Positions 58,930-64,000 of a DNA stretch of 64,000 bases are shown here, piece after piece (position 1 is the first letter of the stretch; each line of letters begins with the position of its first letter). The notes under the pieces were generated by a model, which worked only from the letters and a program-made list of their open reading frames with translations, searched no databases and was not told where the DNA came from. The position numbers and the translations under genes were made by a program. Origin of the DNA: Pseudomonas frederiksbergensis (GTDB lineage Bacteria > Pseudomonadota > Gammaproteobacteria > Pseudomonadales > Pseudomonadaceae); the NCBI RefSeq assembly GCF_003732275.1, contig NZ_MOBM01000019.1, positions 62,001 to 126,000 of the forward strand, given 5' to 3'.

Positions 58930-60204
58930 ATGAAAAACGCATCTCCAGCCCGTGCCTGTGGTATCGACTTCGGCACATCCAACTCCACCGTCGGCTGGCT
59001 GCGCCCCGGCATGGAAACGCTGATCGCGCTGGAGGACGACAAGATCACCCTGCCCTCGGTGGTCTTCTTCAACATGGAAGAACGCCGCCCGGTGTACGGC
59101 CGGCTGGCGCTGCACGAGTACCTGGAAGGCTACGAAGGCCGGCTGATGCGCTCGCTCAAGAGCTTGCTGGGCTCCAAACTGATCAAGCACGACACCAGCG
59201 TCCTCGGTACGGCGATGCCGTTCAAGGACCTGCTCGGCCTGTTCATCGGCCAGTTGAAAAAGCGTGCCGAAGCCGCTGCCGGCCGCGAATTCGAGGAAGT
59301 GGTGCTGGGCCGTCCGGTGTTTTTCGTCGATGACGATGAACTGGCCGACCAGGAAGCGGAAAACACCCTGGTGGACGTAGCCCGCGCCATCGGCTTCAAG
59401 GACGTCTCGTTCCAGTACGAGCCGATAGCAGCGGCGTTCGACTACGAGTCGACCATCGAAAAAGAAGAGCTGGTACTGATCGTCGACATCGGCGGTGGTA
59501 CGTCGGACTTCTCGCTGGTGCGCCTGTCGCCTGAGCGCCGCAACCACGACAACCGTCACGACGATATTCTCGCCACTGGCGGCGTACACATCGGCGGGAC
59601 CGATTTCGACAAGCAGCTGAGCCTGCAAGGCCTGATGCCACTGTTCGGCTACGGCAGCCGGATGAAGAGCGGCGCCTATATGCCGACCAGCCACCACATG
59701 AACCTGGCGACCTGGCACACCATAAACTCGGTGTACTCGCAGAAGTCGACCCTGGCCCTGGGCAGCATGCGTTACGACATCGAAGACACCGGCGGCATCG
59801 ATCGCCTGTTCAAGCTGATCGACCAGCGCGCCGGGCATTGGCTGGCCATGGAAGTAGAAGAAACCAAGATCCAGCTGACCCACGCCGACAGCCGCCATGT
59901 GCCACTGGATCGGATCGAGCCGGGTTTGAGCGTGGAACTGAGCCGGGCACTGTTCGAATCGGCCATCGACAACCTGCTGGAGCGAGTGCGCAACAGCGTG
60001 ACCCAGTTGTTGAACGACGCCAATGTGCGGGTCGATCAGGTGGACACGGTGTTCTTCACCGGCGGTTCGAGCGGAATCCCGGCGCTGCGCAACAGCGTCT
60101 CGGCGATGTTGCCGAATGCTCGACATGTGGAAGGGAACATCTTCGGCAGCATCGGCAGCGGGTTGGCGATCGAGGCGATGAAGCGTTACGGCACTTTGGC
60201 CTGA
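58930..60204 (+). CDS. yegD: Hsp70-family protein, YegD-like
   Basis: 424 residues from the ATG at 58930. Actin-like ATPase motifs are intact: phosphate 1 GIDFGTSNSTVGW, phosphate 2 LIVDIGGGTSDFSL, adenosine FFTGGSSGIPALR. At about two thirds of DnaK length it lacks a normal substrate-binding domain, as in YegD. Its function is not established. It is divergent from cbpA across about 300 bases (58633-58929) in which I see no gene and no convincing sigma-32 promoter. Confidence 0.92.
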   Translation: MKNASPARACGIDFGTSNSTVGWLRPGMETLIALEDDKITLPSVVFFNMEERRPVYGRLALHEYLEGYEGRLMRSLKSLLGSKLIKHDTSVLGTAMPFKDLLGLFIGQLKKRAEAAAGREFEEVVLGRPVFFVDDDELADQEAENTLVDVARAIGFKDVSFQYEPIAAAFDYESTIEKEELVLIVDIGGGTSDFSLVRLSPERRNHDNRHDDILATGGVHIGGTDFDKQLSLQGLMPLFGYGSRMKSGAYMPTSHHMNLATWHTINSVYSQKSTLALGSMRYDIEDTGGIDRLFKLIDQRAGHWLAMEVEETKIQLTHADSRHVPLDRIEPGLSVELSRALFESAIDNLLERVRNSVTQLLNDANVRVDQVDTVFFTGGSSGIPALRNSVSAMLPNARHVEGNIFGSIGSGLAIEAMKRYGTLA

Positions 60205-60221
60205 TCCGACACCGAGGCGCC

Positions 60222-60300
60222 CCCATCGCGAGCAGGCTCGCTCCCACACTTGTCCTGCGAACACAGGTCCATTGTGGGAGCGAGCCTGCTCGCGATGGGG
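60222..60300. repeat. REPIN-like inverted repeat between yegD and the permease gene
   Basis: CCCATCGCGAGCAGGCTCGC and its complement at the right end, GCGAGCCTGCTCGCGATGGG, lie between two convergent genes and could serve as a shared 3' hairpin. Confidence 0.93.
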
Positions 60301-60326
60301 TCAGTACAGGCGATACATCTGCCAGA

Positions 60327-61340
60327 TCAAACCATCCCCACCTGCTTCAACTCACTCTTCAGATACGCGTAATAAATCGGCCCTGCCACCACCCCCGGCA
60401 GGCCGAACGCGGCTTCGAACACCAGCATTGCCAGCAGCAACTCCCACGACTTGGCACTGATCTGCCCGCCGACGATGCGTGCGTTGAGGAAGTATTCGAG
60501 CTTGTGGATAACAATCAGGTAACCCAGCGCCGCCACCGCCACCCAGATCGACAGCGACAAGCCGACGATGGTGATCAAGGTGTTCGACATCAGGTTGCCG
60601 ATCACCGGCAGCAGGCCGAGCAGGAAGGTCAGCACGATCAGGGTTTTGGTCAGCGGCAGCTTGATCCCGAACATCGGCAGGACCACCACGAGGAAAATCC
60701 CGGTGAAGAAAGTGTTGAGCAAGGAAATCTTGATCTGGGCGAAAACAATGTTGCGAAACGCCTGGACCAACAGGTGCAAGCGGTCGAACAGCGCCGCGGC
60801 CAAGGGCTTGCGTTTGGTCACATCCGGCGCTCGCTGCAAGGCGATGATCGCCCCCAGCACCATGCCGATCAGCAGCGTCACGAACATGTGCGCCGCGTCC
60901 TTGCCCACCAGTTGCAAATCGCTGAGGTGCTTGCTCATCCACTCGCCGATGGCCACCCGGAACTCGGCGGCACTGGCCGGTAAATAAGCATCGATGAACG
61001 GCGGCAACTGCCCGCGCGCGCGGTCGACCACGACCATGAATTTGTCGAGAGAAGCGCCGGGGTTTTCCGCCTCGTGCAGCAGAAAACTGATCGCACCGGC
61101 AAAGATCAGCGCCAGCACGCTGACCACCAACGTCCCCAGCAACGCCACCGACAGCCAGCGCGCACGGCGGCCTTCGATCAGCCGCTGCAATTGCGGCGTG
61201 AGCATGTTGACCAGTTCGAACACCAATAAACCGGCCAGCAGGCTGGGCAGCAATCGCAGAGGGAGCACCAGCAGCAAACCACCAAAAATGATGACCCAGC
61301 TGATGAACAACAAGACCTGACGCTGAGAAAACGCTGACAT
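60327..61340 (-). CDS. AI-2E family transporter
   Basis: 337 residues, GAGG before the ATG. About eight membrane helices in the usual pattern: two at the N-terminus (LLFISWVIIFGGLLLVLPL), a central pair, then a block with LGLLPVIGNLMSNTLITIVG and WELLLAMLVFEAAFGLPGVV. The family (UPF0118) includes TqsA and varied Na+/H+ antiporters; the substrate cannot be inferred. Confidence 0.9.
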   Translation of the reverse strand: MSAFSQRQVLLFISWVIIFGGLLLVLPLRLLPSLLAGLLVFELVNMLTPQLQRLIEGRRARWLSVALLGTLVVSVLALIFAGAISFLLHEAENPGASLDKFMVVVDRARGQLPPFIDAYLPASAAEFRVAIGEWMSKHLSDLQLVGKDAAHMFVTLLIGMVLGAIIALQRAPDVTKRKPLAAALFDRLHLLVQAFRNIVFAQIKISLLNTFFTGIFLVVVLPMFGIKLPLTKTLIVLTFLLGLLPVIGNLMSNTLITIVGLSLSIWVAVAALGYLIVIHKLEYFLNARIVGGQISAKSWELLLAMLVFEAAFGLPGVVAGPIYYAYLKSELKQVGMV

Positions 61341-61432
61341 ACAGCCTCAAAACGAACGACGTAAAAGGATTGGCAGTCTGCCAGCGTTCCGGCGCCGAAG
61401 CGAGCGGATGACCTTCAAGCGGCGTCGCTCCG

Positions 61433-61507
61433 AAAAGATCGCAGCCTGCGGCAGCTCCTACATAAGATCGCGTTCCCTGTAGGAGCTGCCGAAGGCTGCG
61501 ATCTTTT
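61433..61507. repeat. REPIN-like inverted repeat (GTAGGAGCTG type)
   Basis: AAAAGATCGCAGCCTGCGGC with AGCTCCTAC is matched by GTAGGAGCT and GCCGAAGGCTGCGATCTTTT. Immediately beyond the psiF stop, so it may act as its terminator on the reverse strand. Confidence 0.9.
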
Positions 61508-61512
61508 GATCT

Positions 61513-61818
61513 TTATTTTTTCTTCAGACAATCGCTCATGAAGGTTTTGCGCGCATCACCCGTGAGGGCTTGGGTGGTAGCGGTAGCGTTGCAGGTTTTC
61601 ATCTTTTCTTGTTGAGGGGTCATGGGCTTGGCGGCATCGGCGGCCGGCGCGGCTTTGAGGCAGGTGCTCATGAAGGCTTTGCGCTCGTCGCCCTTGAGGC
61701 TTTTTGCGGTAGCGTCGGCATTGCAGGTGGTCATTTTGTTCTGTTGGGCAGTGGCGGCGAAACCCTGGGAGCAGAGCAACAAACCGACCATCAACAACGG
61801 GGCACGCAACATCTTCAT
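61513..61818 (-). CDS. psiF: PsiF-repeat periplasmic protein
   Basis: 101 residues with a signal peptide (about 1-22) and AAGGAG 9 bases before the ATG. Two tandem PsiF repeats, QQNKMTTCNADATAKSLKGD and QQEKMKTCNATATTQALTGD, each with a CN and a later C (STC, SDC), suggesting one disulfide per repeat. In E. coli psiF is phosphate-starvation inducible; the role is unknown. Confidence 0.9.
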   Translation of the reverse strand: MKMLRAPLLMVGLLLCSQGFAATAQQNKMTTCNADATAKSLKGDERKAFMSTCLKAAPAADAAKPMTPQQEKMKTCNATATTQALTGDARKTFMSDCLKKK

Positions 61819-61890
61819 GGAGTGTTCTCCTTGTTACCGCACCGATGGGTGCGGCCTCATTTCGGAGTGTAGACAAAGCCTGTTACACGT

Positions 61891-62679
61891 TCATCCGTAA
61901 TCGAGGTGGCTGCGTCGATATTGCTCAGGCGTGCATCCGGCCTGACGCTGAAACATCGCGATGAATGCCGAGCCGGTGCTGTAGCCCATGTCGAAGGCGA
62001 TTTCCTGAATGCTGCGCTGGCTATCCAGCGCTTCGATCGCCGCCAGAAACCGCAACCGTTGCCGCCACTCCCCGAAGCTCATGCCCAACTCGCGAACAAA
62101 CTGCCGGGCCAACGTGCGTTCGCTGACGTGAATTTGCGCGGCCCAGTGCGCCAATGGCCGGTTGTCCCCGGGCTCGGTCTGCAAGGCTTCAAGGATTGCG
62201 AGCAGACCGGGGCTGCTGGCGTAGGGCAAGTAACACTCATGCATCGGCGCCTGTTGCAGTTGGTCCACCAGCACTTGAGCCAGTCGCTGGTCTGCGTCGT
62301 GCTCGGGAATTTTCACATCCCGGGCGGCGAAGTCTTTCAGGATCGCCTTGAGAATGTCGCTGATCGCCAGGGTGCAGGCCTGCTGCGGTAGATCACGGCA
62401 CAGCGCCGGCGCGAGGCAGACCGCGCGGTAGTTGATCGGCTGATTGCTATAGAAACTGTGCTCGGTCCCGGGCGGCACCCACACCGCGTATTGCGGCGGC
62501 GACATGAAGCGGCGGCTACCGATTTCCATGTGCAAGACCCCATTGGCCGAATACTCGAGGGTGCCCCAAGGGTGATGGTGGGCCGAGGCATATTCGTGGG
62601 TGTTGAAGTCGGCATAACGGAAATAGACCGGGGCCGGCAGTTCGCTGAAATCCAGCAGGTCGATGTGTTTGCTGTTCAT
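61891..62679 (-). CDS. AraC-family transcriptional regulator
   Basis: 262 residues from the ATG at 62679; a TTG at 62700 is in frame. The N-terminal cupin (SAHHHPWGTLEYSANGVLHM) is a likely ligand pocket. The C-terminal double helix-turn-helix contains VSERTLARQFVRELGMSFGE and DMGYSTGSAFIAMFQRQAGC, the standard AraC signature. It is divergent from the EamA exporter at 62777 across about 97 bases and probably controls it. Confidence 0.92.
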   Translation of the reverse strand: MNSKHIDLLDFSELPAPVYFRYADFNTHEYASAHHHPWGTLEYSANGVLHMEIGSRRFMSPPQYAVWVPPGTEHSFYSNQPINYRAVCLAPALCRDLPQQACTLAISDILKAILKDFAARDVKIPEHDADQRLAQVLVDQLQQAPMHECYLPYASSPGLLAILEALQTEPGDNRPLAHWAAQIHVSERTLARQFVRELGMSFGEWRQRLRFLAAIEALDSQRSIQEIAFDMGYSTGSAFIAMFQRQAGCTPEQYRRSHLDYG

Positions 62680-62776
62680 GCTGTCCGGAATCAGAGGCAA
62701 GTTGTCTGAATCGCAGTATAGGCATTGATCCAGACAAGCGGATAATCACCCTTCATTAACGTTCTGGTTTTCCCCG

Positions 62777-63664
62777 ATGCAATACGCTTATCCCTTGCTG
62801 GCCATTTTCATTTGGGCCGGCAACACCGTGATCAACAAACTCGCGGTCGGCGCGATCTTTCCTGCCGAAATCGGTTTCTACCGTTGGCTGCTGGCCGCAC
62901 TGCTGTTCACGCCTTTCATGCTTAAACCGGTGATCGCCCACTGGCCGTTGATCCGCCCGAATCTGGGCAGGATTTTCATCCTCGGCGTACTCGGTATGGC
63001 GGTTTATCAAAGCCTGGCTTACTTCGCTGCGACGCTGACTTCGGCCACCAACATGGGGATCATTTTGTCGCTGATGCCGTTGATGTCGCTGGCCATGGCG
63101 ATTGTCAGCCTCGGCCAACGCCTGACCGCCGGAGCCCTGGCCGGTGCGGTGTTGTCGTTTGCGGGTGTTTTGGTTGTGGTGTCGTCCGGCAGCCTTGGCG
63201 CGTTGCTGGAACACGGGGTGAACCTGGGTGACGCGATGATGCTGATCGCCACGCTGGCATATGCAATTTACAGCACCTTGCTGAAAAAATGGCAGCTGCG
63301 TTTGCCGCCGCTGGTGTTGTTGTATTTGCAGGTATTGGTCGCAGTGGTAGTGCTGTTTCCGCTGTTCCTCGCCTCACCGAAAATCGGCCCGACCCTGCAG
63401 AATATTCCGCTGGTGCTCTACGCCTGCCTGCTGGCCTCGATGCTTGCGCCGCTGGCGTGGATGCAGGCCGTGGTGCGCCTGGGGCCGAGCCGGACCACGC
63501 TGTTTTTCAATTTGCTGCCGTTGATCACGGCGCTGATTGCAGCGGTGGTGCTGCATGAGCAGTTGGCGCTGTATCACTTGGTGGGTGGGGTGTTGACGTT
63601 GGGTGGGGTGATTTTGTCGGAGCGCTGGACCACGGTGCTGGGCCGTAAGATCAGCGCTGCCTGA
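62777..63664 (+). CDS. EamA/DMT-family transporter
   Basis: 295 residues with ten membrane helices in two EamA repeats (LLAIFIWAGNTVINKLAVGA at the start; AYAIYSTLLKKWQLRLPPLV in the second half; SRTTLFFNLLPLITALIAAV near the end). Probably an exporter of a small metabolite. Paired divergently with an AraC regulator. Confidence 0.93.
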   Translation: MQYAYPLLAIFIWAGNTVINKLAVGAIFPAEIGFYRWLLAALLFTPFMLKPVIAHWPLIRPNLGRIFILGVLGMAVYQSLAYFAATLTSATNMGIILSLMPLMSLAMAIVSLGQRLTAGALAGAVLSFAGVLVVVSSGSLGALLEHGVNLGDAMMLIATLAYAIYSTLLKKWQLRLPPLVLLYLQVLVAVVVLFPLFLASPKIGPTLQNIPLVLYACLLASMLAPLAWMQAVVRLGPSRTTLFFNLLPLITALIAAVVLHEQLALYHLVGGVLTLGGVILSERWTTVLGRKISAA

Positions 63665-63671
63665 TCTGGCG

Positions 63672-63748
63672 CCATCGCGAGCAGGCTCGCTCCCACAATG
63701 GGCCAGTATTCGCAGGGTAAATGTGGGAGCGAGCGCCTGCTCGCGATG
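63672..63748. repeat. REPIN-like inverted repeat with an imperfect right arm
   Basis: CATCGCGAGCAGGCTCGCTC at the left; the right arm reads GAGCGAGCGCCTGCTCGCGA, with two extra bases compared with the family consensus. Between convergent genes. Confidence 0.9.
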
Positions 63749-63769
63749 AACGATGACACGGTCTGACTG

Positions 63770-64000
63770 CTAAACCCCCGCAGCTTTCAACCGCGCAGCA
63801 TGCTCGACAAACAACCGCACCGGCTCTGCGCCCTTGCCCACCAGCCCCAGCGATTGATTGACGATATCGAAGTGATCCATCGGGTATTCATCGCCGATCA
63901 CCTTCCCCAAATGCGAGCTGTAACGCCCGACCATCCCGTCGCAATGGCCCGCTTCACGCACAAAGGTTCTGGCAAACAACCGGCAACTGCGATTGGTCCC
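63770..64000 (-). CDS. Secreted triacylglycerol lipase-like protein, C-terminal end (cut by window edge)
   Basis: The reverse strand is open from the right edge to the TAG at 63772-63770 (about 76 codons). DGMVGRYSSHLGKVIGDEYP is followed by MDHFDIVNQSLGLVG and HAARLKAAGV, which matches the C-terminus of Pseudomonas lipases of the LipA kind. The histidine in MDHFDIVNQ corresponds to the catalytic His, and nearby acidic residues to the calcium site. The serine and aspartate of the triad lie outside the window. Confidence 0.8.
   Translation of the reverse strand, partial: GTNRSCRLFARTFVREAGHCDGMVGRYSSHLGKVIGDEYPMDHFDIVNQSLGLVGKGAEPVRLFVEHAARLKAAGV

Noticed and set aside
58633..58935. Sigma-32 promoter (CTTGAAA at 58919) for yegD
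   Set aside because: The CTTGAAA overlaps the translation start and has no CCCCAT-like -10 at the right distance.

Overview
The window reads as a chromosomal segment of a Pseudomonas from the P. fluorescens group. Coding is dense and GC-rich, and gaps carry many short inverted repeats of the REP/REPIN type that are typical of this group. The gene order speA-yciH-Nudix-DUF2333-gcbA-ctpL-dsbD-aroQ-accBC-prmA-DUF3426-dusB-fis-purHD-retS-marC, and later urtABCDE-ureDA-(GNAT)-ureB-ureC, is the order I recall from P. aeruginosa PAO1 (about PA4839 to PA4868). The backbone is therefore conserved, and about 20 kb between marC and urtA is accessory relative to that memory.

Layout. 1-21.8 kb is core: polyamine synthesis (speA, cut by the left edge), a SUI1-like factor, a Nudix hydrolase, the diguanylate cyclase GcbA, the chemoreceptor CtpL, DsbD, dehydroquinase, the biotin half of acetyl-CoA carboxylase, PrmA, DusB-Fis, the last purine genes, the GacS antagonist RetS and a MarC protein. 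21.8-24.0 kb is an AT-richer islet with two divergent genes of unknown function and an IS256-family transposase remnant. Hand alignment indicates that the two unknown proteins are distant full-length paralogues. 24.0-31.6 kb is a divergent cobalamin ring-building cluster (cobG-cobH-cobI-cobJ leftward, cobL-cbiD-cobK rightward). It mixes aerobic-pathway and anaerobic-pathway enzyme types. 31.8-37.3 kb holds an antitoxin-like small protein and a copper set (two DUF2946 proteins, a PCu(A)C chaperone, OprC, a PepSY membrane protein). 37.3-40.3 kb has the C-terminal stub of a lost TonB receptor, followed by a complete FecBCD-type ABC importer. 40.3-41.7 kb is mostly non-coding: a DUF6124 gene with an unusual inverted-repeat leader, then a REP array with a 133-bp tandem period.

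41.7-52.0 kb is the nitrogen block: a urea ABC importer (urtABCDE) behind a near-perfect sigma-54 promoter, then urease genes ureD, ureA, ureB and ureC with two GNAT acetyltransferases between ureA and ureB. ureE, ureF and ureG are not in the window. 52.1-57.2 kb is one very large gene for a leucine-rich-repeat protein with a C-terminal NEL-type E3 ubiquitin ligase domain, a probable host-directed effector. 57.3-60.2 kb encodes CbpM, CbpA and a YegD-like Hsp70. The right end has an AI-2E family permease, a PsiF-repeat protein, a divergent AraC regulator/EamA exporter pair, and the 3' end of a secreted-lipase-like gene.

Best candidates for something undescribed: the divergent paralogue pair at 21.85-23.65 kb; the three-arm leader before the DUF6124 gene; the 103-residue protein that looks like two antitoxin N-termini joined without an HTH; and the 1695-residue NEL protein. 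All functional statements come from reading motifs and context by eye; no database search was run.
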